Source: Sphingobacteriales bacterium (GTDB lineage: Bacteria > Bacteroidota > Bacteroidia > Chitinophagales > Chitinophagaceae). From it: DNA of 14,639 nt. Position numbers and translations under genes: made by a program. This document shows positions 1-7,038 of the stretch, piece by piece. Location of the stretch: NCBI GenBank assembly GCA_004294195.1, contig REAQ01000191.1, forward strand, positions 1-14,639. Reading direction: 5' to 3'. Under the pieces are notes generated by a model. The model was not told the DNA's origin. It was given only the letters and a program-made list of their open reading frames with translations, and made no database searches. The first letter of the stretch is position 1; the number at the start of each line of letters is the position of its first letter.

Positions 1-92
1 CTCGCTGCCGATGCCGCCGTTACTGATGCTGCCGTCACTGTGCTTGTCGTTGCCAACATCCCCGCCTGGGTATGTGGTCACCACCTGCGGGG

Positions 93-167
93 GAAGCACG
101 TCCGACGGCGACATTATGTATTGATTGCAAAACACTTGATGAAATTCGTGAAAGACAAATGGGCTAA
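93..167 (+). pseudogene. dksA: C-terminal fragment of DksA (gammaproteobacterial type)
   Basis: The frame starting at 93 reads EARPTATL followed by [16 protein letters not shown] and a TAA at 165-167. This closely matches the C-terminus of proteobacterial DksA, the zinc-finger RNA polymerase factor that works with ppGpp. The CIDC pair is the second half of the zinc-binding site. The preceding DksA residues (the first Cys pair and the IGIRRL stretch) cannot be followed in frame upstream of 93, so only about 24 residues are recognisable. Bases 1-92 hold no feature I can assign. The fragment does not belong with the Bacteroidota genes that follow and is the left part of a likely chimeric end. 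The match is from memory of the family; no search was run. Confidence 0.7.
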
Positions 168-238
168 TGCTCACCTCGCATTATATCGGTCGGTTTGCAC
201 CTTCACTGGCAGGGTGTTGCGTAGGCTCGGCAGCAGCT
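167..238 (+). pseudogene. gluQ: N-terminal fragment of GluQRS (glutamyl-Q tRNA(Asp) synthetase)
   Basis: The ATG at 167-169 overlaps the dksA stop codon (TAATG) and opens MLTSHYIGRFAPS. This is the start of GluQRS, the truncated glutamyl-tRNA synthetase paralogue that glutamylates queuosine in tRNA(Asp). The usual next residues are a P-[ST]-G-x-LHxGSLxAA block carrying the ATP-binding signature. Here the frame continues LAGCCVGSAAA, which resembles that block with two residues missing, and homology then ends around 238. In many gammaproteobacteria gluQ lies directly downstream of dksA, so the order of the two fragments supports both calls. The gene is cut off after about 24 codons and fused to an unrelated reading frame. 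Confidence 0.6.
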
Positions 239-2087
239 CCCCGACGAGGCGACCCACCTCTTTGGCGGTGAAGTCTGGTATGTTGCGGCTGATCTGAAAG
301 GCCAATGGCAGGTCACAAAAAACATTCCCAGTGACATCAAAAAGCTGATGGAAGCCAATAAAGAAGCAGCCAAGTCAGCTGCTAAAGTGGAGGGCGATAA
401 AAATGCTGCGCCTCCGGCAATTATTGTAGCTACATCTCCTACAGAACTCATCCAGACAAAAGGAGAACCCGTATGGAAGAAGATTGACAGCACGATTATC
501 GAATTTGCAGAAAATACTGAAGATAATCTCTTCCGGGTTCAGGGAAGTTACTACGTCCTCAAATCTGGGCGCTGGTTCAAGAGCGGCGCACTTGCTTCAG
601 GATGGACCTTCCTTCCTTCAGAAGAATTGTCAAATGAATTTGCGAAGATCAAATCCGGTTCTGAAAAAGATATCGTTCTCGCAAGTATTCCAGGTACTGT
701 AGAATCAAGGGACGCCCTTTTGGATGCGCAAGTACCACAGACAGCTACCGTTGATAGGAAAACCGGTGGCAAAGACAAAAAAGCGACCTACGATGGCGCG
801 CCTCAGTATGAAAAGATTGAGGGAACAGATCTGGAACTGGTAAAGAACGCTGACAAAACGGTTTTCCGGACCACAGCACCGGCACCTTCAGGTTCCGGAG
901 CTTCCGCCGCGGATGCACCCCAATATTACATGGTTGACAATGGTATTTGGTATGTCAGCAGCAGCTCTGACGGTCCATGGTATGTTAGTGACCACAGACC
1001 CGCCTCGGTAGACAACATCCCTCCAACTTCATCTGCGTACAACACTAAATATGTTTATGTGTATGATGCTACACCCAGTGTGGTATATGTGGGATATACG
1101 CCAGGATATATGGGCAGTTATATCTACGGGCCTACAGTTGTTTACGGGACTGGTTTCTATTATCAACCCTGGTATGGTTCAATGTATTATCCGCACCATA
1201 CAACATGGGGCTTCAATATGAACTATAACCCATGGACTGGATGGAGCATCGGATTTGGATTCACCAATGGCCCATTTCATTTCGGTTTTGGTACTGGAGG
1301 ATTCAGTTTTGGGATGAGCTGGGGATTTGGAGGACCTATGTGGGGCTATCCCGGTTACGGGCACGGTTATTTTGGGCCACCAATGTATCGCCCACCTTGC
1401 TTCAATCCACATTATCCATGGTATGGATACAACCGGCCTGGATATAACAACCGGCCTGGAGGCGGTAACCGGCCTGGAAGTGGAAACATCAATTGGGGTG
1501 GCGGTAACCAAATCAATATTGGTGGCGATGTGAACATCAATATTGGTAACAATGTGGCTTCGGGCAACAATCTTTATAATAAAGCCAAGAACAGGGATAA
1601 AAGTATATCGTCTGGCGTTGGCAACAAAGATGTATCCAAAATGAATATGGGGAGCAGACCTGGTGCTCAAAACAATAATAAAGCCGGAACCGGGGGTACA
1701 AGACCCTCTACAGGCGGCAATGCCAATCCAGGATTCAACAACAATACCAGCAGACCCAATAAAGATGTAGGCAGACCAAGTACTAAGCCTAACAATGTTT
1801 TTGCGGATAAGGATGGCAATGTTTATCAAAAAGACAAAACCGGAAACATTCAGCAAAACAAGGGCGGCAACAACTGGAGTAAACCTTCACAACCTTCCAC
1901 CGGTAACAGGTTACCCAACACAATGGACCAGCGTGACCGCGGAAATAACAGATCAAAGAATTATAACCAGGTGAGCAGGCCTTCGCCTTCAACTCGCCCT
2001 GCGCCTTCAACTCGCCCGGCACCTTCATCTAGGCCGGCACCAAGGCCCGCGCCTAGGCCGGCTCCCGGAGGCGCAAAGAAAAGATAG
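225..2087 (+). CDS. Large envelope protein with repeated W/Y modules and Gly/Asn/RPAP-rich tail (5'-truncated)
   Basis: The frame is open from 225, just after a TAG at 222-224. It looks coding well before the first Met at 348, so the gene has lost its 5' end to the junction at ~205-243. Counting from Met348, a module of the form hydrophobic-Y/W...GxW[YF]...GxW occurs at residues 39-101 and 150-225, and its second half is seen before Met348 (window 261-335). Residues 234-360 are very rich in Tyr, Gly, Trp and Pro, including YVYVYDATPSVVYVGYTPGY and NPWTGWSIGFGF. After that come NRPG repeats, an Asn/Ile/Gly stretch (INIGGDVNINIG) and a basic RPAP tail. The layout resembles large bacterial envelope proteins often labelled carbohydrate-binding family V/XII. 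I do not know their function. Surface or periplasmic location is inferred, because the signal peptide would lie in the missing part. A strong terminator follows. Confidence 0.8.
   Translation, partial: ARQQLPDEATHLFGGEVWYVAADLKGQWQVTKNIPSDIKKLMEANKEAAKSAAKVEGDKNAAPPAIIVATSPTELIQTKGEPVWKKIDSTIIEFAENTEDNLFRVQGSYYVLKSGRWFKSGALASGWTFLPSEELSNEFAKIKSGSEKDIVLASIPGTVESRDALLDAQVPQTATVDRKTGGKDKKATYDGAPQYEKIEGTDLELVKNADKTVFRTTAPAPSGSGASAADAPQYYMVDNGIWYVSSSSDGPWYVSDHRPASVDNIPPTSSAYNTKYVYVYDATPSVVYVGYTPGYMGSYIYGPTVVYGTGFYYQPWYGSMYYPHHTTWGFNMNYNPWTGWSIGFGFTNGPFHFGFGTGGFSFGMSWGFGGPMWGYPGYGHGYFGPPMYRPPCFNPHYPWYGYNRPGYNNRPGGGNRPGSGNINWGGGNQINIGGDVNINIGNNVASGNNLYNKAKNRDKSISSGVGNKDVSKMNMGSRPGAQNNNKAGTGGTRPSTGGNANPGFNNNTSRPNKDVGRPSTKPNNVFADKDGNVYQKDKTGNIQQNKGGNNWSKPSQPSTGNRLPNTMDQRDRGNNRSKNYNQVSRPSPSTRPAPSTRPAPSSRPAPRPAPRPAPGGAKKR
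1980..2066 (+). repeat. RPAP tandem repeat in the C-terminal tail
   Basis: The last coding segment of the upstream gene repeats a short unit encoding S-T-R-P-A-P and then R-P-A-P, about seven near-copies in all. The DNA repeats ccttcaactcgccc-like units that are clearly related but not identical. It ends in a basic GGAKKR terminus. Low-complexity Pro/Arg tails like this are common in cell-envelope proteins and may contact the cell wall or other surface polymers, but that role is inference. Confidence 0.7.
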
Positions 2088-2116
2088 TTTTTTGTGATCA
2101 GTGGTTGTTATCACAC

Positions 2117-2147
2117 GGCGCAATCTTTTGATTGCGCCTTTTTTTTT
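2117..2147 (+). terminator. Rho-independent terminator
   Basis: GGCGCAATC and GATTGCGCC form a perfect 9-bp GC-rich stem around a TTTT loop, followed by nine T residues. It lies 30 bases after the stop codon of the envelope protein gene and only 10 bases before the next start codon, at 2158. Confidence 0.92.
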
Positions 2148-2157
2148 ACATTGAGGG

Positions 2158-3182
2158 ATGCTCAAATATATTGTGCTTGCCTTTCTGTTACCATTGTTTG
2201 GTTATGCCCAAAGGGTCACCATCCCAGCGGTGCCTTTTGAAAGGCAGGATATTCCGATCCACATTTCGCTGAAAAAACCTGCGGACAAGCATTTTGGCCT
2301 GGTACACCCAACTAACGGAAACGTATATGCGCTTCAGTGGCAGGGAGACAGTGCGGTATTTATTCCATCAGACCCCATCACCAAATTGCGGAAATGATGC
2401 CTGCTGCAGACTCACCCAGTCTATACAAACGTTCCGGCTTCATTCATCCCTTGTATACGCCTGACGGCTTAACGGTAACCGATGCGTTCCCTTCTAACCA
2501 CGCGCATCAGCACGCTGTGTTCCACGCATGGACCCATACAAGATTCAAGGGCCACCATGTTGACTTCTGGAATCAACATAAGCTGGAAGGCACCGTAGGT
2601 GAGGCAAAGCATATCAGCACAACAACAGGCGCAGTGTATTCGGAAATGGTTACGAAACAAAATTATATCAGCTTAATAGACGGGGTGATCCTGAGTGAGG
2701 TGTGGGTGTTCAGGATCTACAATACCAAAAACAATAACCTTTTCGATTTAACCATCCGGCAGGAAAACATTACGAAAGACACCTTATTCCTTGACCAATA
2801 CATCTATGGTGGTATGGCCTTCCGTGGAAGCGCGCAATGGGATCCACACAACAAAAAAGAATTCAGGCAGAAATGGAATGTGCTAACCAATGAGGGTATC
2901 AAAGACACTGCTGCTAACAATACTGCCGCAAAATGGGTTAGCGTTTCAGGATTGATCAATGATAAACCTGCATCAGCTACCGTGATCGGACACCCTTCTA
3001 ATTATCGCTACCCACAGAAGATTCGTGTTCACCCAGACATGCCTTATTGGGTGTTTTCACCGGTGATCGACAAAGGATTCTTTATACCACCATCCGGAAC
3101 ATATTCTGCAGGTTATCGGTACCTGATCACCAGCCAGGATCCTTCTTCAGCATTGATCAACGCACTTACTGACGCGTGGTGA
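2158..3182 (+). pseudogene. DUF6807 (PmoA-like) secreted protein, broken by an internal frame change
   Basis: Frame one (2158-2397) starts with a signal peptide, MLKYIVLAFLLPLFGYAQ, and reads to DSAVFIPSDPITKLRK before a stop. The downstream frame, recognisable as family sequence from about 2361 to 3182, carries the core: HHQIAEMMPAADSPSLYKRS, GFIHPLYTPDG, FPSNHAHQHAVFHAWTHTRF, VDFWN, YGGMAFRGS and HPSNYRYPQKIRVHPDMPYW. These are hallmarks of the DUF6807 family, annotated 'PmoA' or 'methane oxygenase PmoA' although it is unrelated in function to particulate methane monooxygenase. Family members usually have several tens of residues between the N-terminal beta region and the K/RSGFIHP block. 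Here they are nearly adjacent, so the break looks like an internal loss rather than a single-base slip. These genes often sit with glycoside hydrolases, as here. Either an assembly error or a pseudogene would explain it. Confidence 0.78.
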
Positions 3183-5868
3183 ATGAATATTGACCTGAAC
3201 CAAGTTCCATGCGAATAGCACCGCCCTCAAGCGAATACTTACTTGGAGACAATGGTTGTCCATCCATGAAAATCTGTTGACCTGTTAGTATCGGTAATAC
3301 TACAGTTGCGGTGCTGTTAGGAGGAATTCGAAATCCATATGAATATCCACCTGCTTGCTTGCGCCATGTAGAATGTATTTTGCCAAATGGCGACTCGTAA
3401 ACGGCATTGATACTATCTATGCGGGGAGATGGAACCGGGGCTAGCATAAAGTGTTTGAATCCGGGCTGGGAAGGATCATTATCGATGCCCGCCATTCTCC
3501 TGTACATCCACTCGCCAATAGCACCATACGCATAGTGATTGAAAGAGTTCATTCCCTTGTCCTGGAAAGACTTATCCGGACGAAGGCCATCCCATCGTTC
3601 CCAAATGGTAGTAGCACCCATCTTCACCGGATAGAGCCATGAAGGATAGGTTTCCTGTAACAAAAGATCATATGCAACACTATCATACCCAAACCGGCTC
3701 AATACATGACAAAGATACGGCGTGCCTAGAAAACCAGTAGAAAGATGATTCCCTCTGGCTTTGATATCCTGAACCAGGTATGCTGCCGACTGCTGACGAA
3801 CCTGTTCCGGTAGAAGATCAAACATTAACGATAATACGTATGAAGTTTGTGATCCGGAATACACGCGCCCGGAAGCAGACACATACTCCTGTTGATAGAC
3901 TTTCTTGATCCGTTGAAAGAGCGCATTGTAATAAGACTCGTCATCCTTCTTTCCCAAGATCACAGCCGCTTTTGCCAACAAACTGGTTGAGTATGCAAAA
4001 AAAGCTGTTGAGATCAGGTCTCTGTCCGTATGGCCATCCGCGGTAGTATGGTCAAACTCACCTGGATGATAATATAACCAGTCGCCAAATACACTTCCCC
4101 CTTTCCAGATCATGCTTTCACCGGAGCGATGATGCATATAGTCAACATACTTCTTCATTGAAGGATACTGCGTTGCAAGTAACATGGAGTCACCATAGCA
4201 ATGGAAGATCGTCATCGGAGCAATCAAGGCTACATCACCCCAGCCAGCAGATACACCGTTTCCCCGTAGCACATCCGGCACTACAAAGGGCACACCACCA
4301 TCAGCATGTTGATCAGCAGCAACATCTTTCAGCAATTTTGTAAAGAAAGAGGCAATGTCATAGTTGAAGGATGCGGTACGGATAAACGCCTGTGCATCAC
4401 CCGTCCAACCCAATCGCTCATCTCTCTGCGGACAGTCCGTAGGTACGTCCAGAAAATTTCCTTTCTGTCCCCACTGGATATTGTGTTGCAGCTGATTTAA
4501 CCCTGCATGAGATGTTTCGATGGATCCGGCAGAGCGCATGTCTGAATGAATCACTACGCCTGTAAGATCGTCAGGGATTGGCTGGTTCGGAAAGCCTTCC
4601 AGCATAACATAACGGAAACCCATAAACGTAAAATGAGGTTCATAGATCTCCTCCCCTTTTCCCGCAGTGGTATACTGCAGCAATTGCTTTGCCGCCCGGA
4701 GATTCTCTGTGTAAAAATTTCCATCTTTGTCAAGTACTTCTGCGTGGTGGATCTTTATGACGCTACCTTTCGGCGCTTTGACGCGTATTCGTATCCACCC
4801 CACCATATTCTGTCCCATATCGGCAACCAACTCTCCTTTGGGTGTCCTGAATACTTTCACAGGTTTGATCTCTTCAATGCTGCGAACGGCTTCTCCCTCC
4901 TGTGTGATTAGTTTCTGTTCTGTTTTATCCGATAGGCTCACGTTCCACCATGCCGCATCATTGAATGATGCATTACTCCAGTTATTCATTTCCATTCCTG
5001 CATCATACACTTCACCATCATAAATACCAGCGAAACGGATCGGGCCTTTATCGGTACCCTTCCATGTTTCATCTGTTCCGATGTCAGCCGTACTTCCATC
5101 ATTGTAAACAATATGAAGAAAAGCAAGCAATCCTAATTTCTTACCATACAGGTTTCGGTTATCACCCCATCCGAGGGTGCCACGGTACCACCCCTCAGCG
5201 AGGATGGCTCCAGCAGTGTTTTCTCCCTGGGCCAACAAAGTGGTGACATCATATACCTGATACTGCAATCGATTGTTGTAAGACGTCCATCCCGGCGTGA
5301 ACAATTGATCCGTGACCGGCTTCCCATTCAGGTAAAAACGGTAAAGTCCCCTTGCAGTGGCCATCAGTCTTGCCGACTTGATTTTCTTTTGCAGCTTGAA
5401 CATTTTTCGGGTATAAACGGGTGCTAAACTTTCTTTTGCAGAAAAGGATTTTTCCGGTTCAATCCATTTCGCCTTCCAGCTCATTTGCATCATCCCGGTT
5501 TCAAAAGATGCAGGCTCACTCCAACTGCTCTGGTTTCCTTTGTTATCCCAAACCCTGACTTGCCATTTGTATGGCGTGAGTGGTTCAAGTGCCGGACCAG
5601 CATAGGTGAGGAGGTGCGATTGTCCGGTATTCATTTTTCCAGAGGCCCAGCTGGTTTTGGGACTTGTCACCCTGATCTCATAGGCGACTTGCATAACACT
5701 GCGCTCAGTATGGCTGATCTTCCAACTGAAACGCGGCCGTGCCGCATCGATGCCAACAGGATTGTATTTGTATTCCGTACGAAGATCGTAAGCATAAAAA
5801 CTGATCTTCTGTGCATGACTTTGAAGTACAAGAAACAGGAAGAATGCAAGCAGTTGGATGGGGCGCAT
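3166..5868 (-). CDS. Secreted alpha-L-rhamnosidase, glycoside hydrolase family 78
   Basis: The 900-residue protein removes terminal alpha-L-rhamnose from plant or microbial glycans by an inverting mechanism. It starts with a signal peptide (about residues 1-19, ending in SHAQ), so it acts in the periplasm or at the surface. A fibronectin-like N-terminal region (about 28-125) ends in WSEPASFETG. It is followed by the rhamnosidase N-domain with the sugar-binding fold (about 165-330), a beta-sandwich (about 335-445), the (alpha/alpha)6 catalytic barrel (about 450-800) and a C-terminal beta domain. The signature DCPQRDERLGWTGDA spans 478-492. By analogy with the solved Streptomyces avermitilis enzyme, Glu484 is the general acid with Asp478, Trp488 and Asp491 around the sugar, and Glu757 in TTIWERWDG is the general base. 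All are present and the length is normal. Its 3' end overlaps the DUF6807 gene by 17 bases on the opposite strand. Confidence 0.96.
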   Translation of the reverse strand: MRPIQLLAFFLFLVLQSHAQKISFYAYDLRTEYKYNPVGIDAARPRFSWKISHTERSVMQVAYEIRVTSPKTSWASGKMNTGQSHLLTYAGPALEPLTPYKWQVRVWDNKGNQSSWSEPASFETGMMQMSWKAKWIEPEKSFSAKESLAPVYTRKMFKLQKKIKSARLMATARGLYRFYLNGKPVTDQLFTPGWTSYNNRLQYQVYDVTTLLAQGENTAGAILAEGWYRGTLGWGDNRNLYGKKLGLLAFLHIVYNDGSTADIGTDETWKGTDKGPIRFAGIYDGEVYDAGMEMNNWSNASFNDAAWWNVSLSDKTEQKLITQEGEAVRSIEEIKPVKVFRTPKGELVADMGQNMVGWIRIRVKAPKGSVIKIHHAEVLDKDGNFYTENLRAAKQLLQYTTAGKGEEIYEPHFTFMGFRYVMLEGFPNQPIPDDLTGVVIHSDMRSAGSIETSHAGLNQLQHNIQWGQKGNFLDVPTDCPQRDERLGWTGDAQAFIRTASFNYDIASFFTKLLKDVAADQHADGGVPFVVPDVLRGNGVSAGWGDVALIAPMTIFHCYGDSMLLATQYPSMKKYVDYMHHRSGESMIWKGGSVFGDWLYYHPGEFDHTTADGHTDRDLISTAFFAYSTSLLAKAAVILGKKDDESYYNALFQRIKKVYQQEYVSASGRVYSGSQTSYVLSLMFDLLPEQVRQQSAAYLVQDIKARGNHLSTGFLGTPYLCHVLSRFGYDSVAYDLLLQETYPSWLYPVKMGATTIWERWDGLRPDKSFQDKGMNSFNHYAYGAIGEWMYRRMAGIDNDPSQPGFKHFMLAPVPSPRIDSINAVYESPFGKIHSTWRKQAGGYSYGFRIPPNSTATVVLPILTGQQIFMDGQPLSPSKYSLEGGAIRMELGSGQYSFTTRQ

Positions 5869-5900
5869 AGAATGGCAGGTTAATCGTTAGTGGTTATTAA

Positions 5901-5921
5901 GTTAATGGTAATTTCATTAAC
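5901..5921. promoter_or_regulatory. Interrupted palindrome upstream of the rhamnosidase gene
   Basis: GTTAATG and CATTAAC form a perfect 7-bp inverted repeat separated by seven bases, centred about 43 bases upstream of the rhamnosidase start codon at 5868. The size and place fit a dimeric regulator site. However, the surrounding 5881-5920 stretch is made of TTA/GTTAGTGG-like low-complexity units, so the symmetry could be a by-product. Confidence 0.3.
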
Positions 5922-5946
5922 CTAAACCCTACCCCCAAACCCTACC
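5921..5946 (-). repeat. G-rich telomere-like intergenic repeat
   Basis: Read on the minus strand, this begins two bases after the rhodanese stop codon and contains GGTAGGGTTTGGGGG followed by TAGGGTTTAGG. That gives three runs of three or more G plus flanking GG pairs, a potential G-quadruplex. It resembles the longer repeat at 9981-10044, which likewise directly follows a stop codon. Confidence 0.65.
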
Positions 5947-5947
5947 A

Positions 5948-6201
5948 CTAGAATTTCTCTTGCCAGGCCAACATCCCCCCCGTCAGGTTGATGACATTGG
6001 TGAATCCCATCGTCTCTAACATCATACAAGCCTGACCACTCCGGTTGCCGCTGCGGCAATAGATGATGAGTTCCTGGTCTTTCATTGCTTCCAGCCAATG
6101 TTAAACTCGGCATTTTCAAACGATTCACGTACATCTACTAGATTCAATTGCTCATCTGCGTCCAGTCTTGTTTTCAATTCTTCCGGCGTGATGGTCTTCA
6201 T
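5948..6201 (-). pseudogene. Rhodanese-like domain protein with an internal gap and frame change
   Basis: From the ATG at 6201 the frame reads MKTITPEELKTRLDADEQLN, then LVDVRESFENAEFNIG, and stops at 6082-6084. From 6094 a second frame reads LEAMKDQELIIYCRSGNRSG, then QACMMLETMGFTNVINLTGG and MLAWQEKF, stopping at 5948-5950. Together these are the two halves of a single-domain rhodanese, a sulfur-carrier or sulfurtransferase fold. The CRSGNRS loop holds the expected active-site cysteine. The connecting segment, usually AKLIPLGEL-like and about 15 residues long, is absent, and the frame shifts at the join (about 6091-6098). The start lies ten bases after the PASTA gene stop, so it is probably the last gene of the ddl-PASTA transcript. 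As written it would yield only a 39-residue N-terminal piece. Confidence 0.85.
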
Positions 6202-6211
6202 GATGATTCTT

Positions 6212-7033
6212 TTAAAATTCTTGTTGTATAGTGGATGGAGGAGGAAGGGAATCCGTTCGCTCGGGTTTATTCACGCTTAGCCTTACATCCATCATTTGTC
6301 CCATCCTGATCAGGTTCAGCTTGCGCTGGTCGTTGAAACGGGGTGGATTCTGCCAATATACAAAACTCGCAGAAGTATCTCTTACATCAGGATCCGGTAA
6401 AACAACCCCCAGCCCGATGCCGTTTGCTTCCATTAACGTAACTGCTTCCAGATAGGGCATTCCGATGAGATCCGGAACAGGGATGAGCTCATTACCAATA
6501 CCTGCTCCCAATACCAGTGCAATGGTGCTTCCCATGGCAATCTTCGTTCCCGGCCTGATGGTTTGGTTGTTAAATACCTGGTCCTTCACTGCATTTTTGG
6601 CAATATCCGGGACATAGCTGGTATCCCCCAGTTTAAGCCCTTTTGCTCTCAGTTCCAATTCAGCATTCCTGAAACTCATACCCACCAGATTAGGCATATC
6701 GATGAGCGGTGCAATAGCCCTGTTGATAGTGAGATAAACTGTTCGGTTAACCTTCACCGTTGCATCCGGTTCAGGGAATTGTTTGATCACCTGAAGGGGC
6801 GGCGTAGTATCCTGAAATAAGGAATCTTGTATAATGACCTCAAATCCCTGCTTTTCCAAAAACTGTGTAGCATCTTCCAGCTTCTTCCCTTTTACATCGG
6901 GCACACGCAGGTATTCTCCGTGGTTGGTCCAGAAATTCAGGGTCTGCAAAAACAGGAACACGATCACAACTGTTGCCAGTATACCCAGCAGGATATTCAG
7001 GGCTAATGATTTAGGCAGTTTGATACCGTTCAA
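6212..7033 (-). CDS. Membrane-anchored triple PASTA-domain protein
   Basis: The 273-residue protein has one transmembrane segment (about 12-32) after a short cytoplasmic N-terminus. Three PASTA domains follow at about 41-106, 112-178 and 184-255, each opening with a [VM]PDVxG/PNLxG/PDLxG motif (VPDVKG, MPNLVG, VPDLIG). PASTA domains bind muropeptides or beta-lactam-like ligands in Ser/Thr kinases and penicillin-binding proteins. Here there is no kinase or transpeptidase domain, so the protein is probably a stand-alone periplasmic peptidoglycan-associated factor. It starts five bases after the stop of the D-Ala-D-Ala ligase gene, a pairing I recall as widespread in Bacteroidota and in keeping with a cell-wall role. 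The C-terminus is a short Pro/Ser tail. Confidence 0.9.
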   Translation of the reverse strand: MNGIKLPKSLALNILLGILATVVIVFLFLQTLNFWTNHGEYLRVPDVKGKKLEDATQFLEKQGFEVIIQDSLFQDTTPPLQVIKQFPEPDATVKVNRTVYLTINRAIAPLIDMPNLVGMSFRNAELELRAKGLKLGDTSYVPDIAKNAVKDQVFNNQTIRPGTKIAMGSTIALVLGAGIGNELIPVPDLIGMPYLEAVTLMEANGIGLGVVLPDPDVRDTSASFVYWQNPPRFNDQRKLNLIRMGQMMDVRLSVNKPERTDSLPPPSTIQQEF

Positions 7034-7038
7034 GGGAA

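Noticed and set aside
40..297. 85-residue ORF on the plus strand at the left edge
   Set aside because: It runs in a frame different from both recognisable dksA/gluQ fragments and crosses the junction; its sequence is unlike any family and it is best read as a by-product of the chimeric join.
1510..1560. Possible calcium-binding or beta-roll repeat (INIGGDVNINIG)
   Set aside because: There are only about two short units, without the regular GGxGxDxUx nonapeptides of RTX repeats; kept only as a compositional note.
1179..1856. 225-residue minus-strand ORF inside the envelope protein gene
   Set aside because: It is antisense to the Gly/Tyr/Asn-rich region, whose biased codons keep stops rare on the other strand. 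It has low-complexity Ile/Val/Thr/Ser composition and no domain.
2158..3182. Particulate methane monooxygenase subunit
   Set aside because: The 'PmoA' family name is a mislabel for this soluble, signal-peptide-bearing DUF6807 type; no membrane-spanning copper-enzyme features are present.
4158..5023. Several overlapping plus-strand ORFs within 4158-5246
   Set aside because: All are antisense to the rhamnosidase gene, which is continuous and has intact motifs throughout; none resembles a known protein.
6212..7033. PASTA Ser/Thr kinase
   Set aside because: There is no kinase domain, only about 11 cytoplasmic residues before the single membrane segment.
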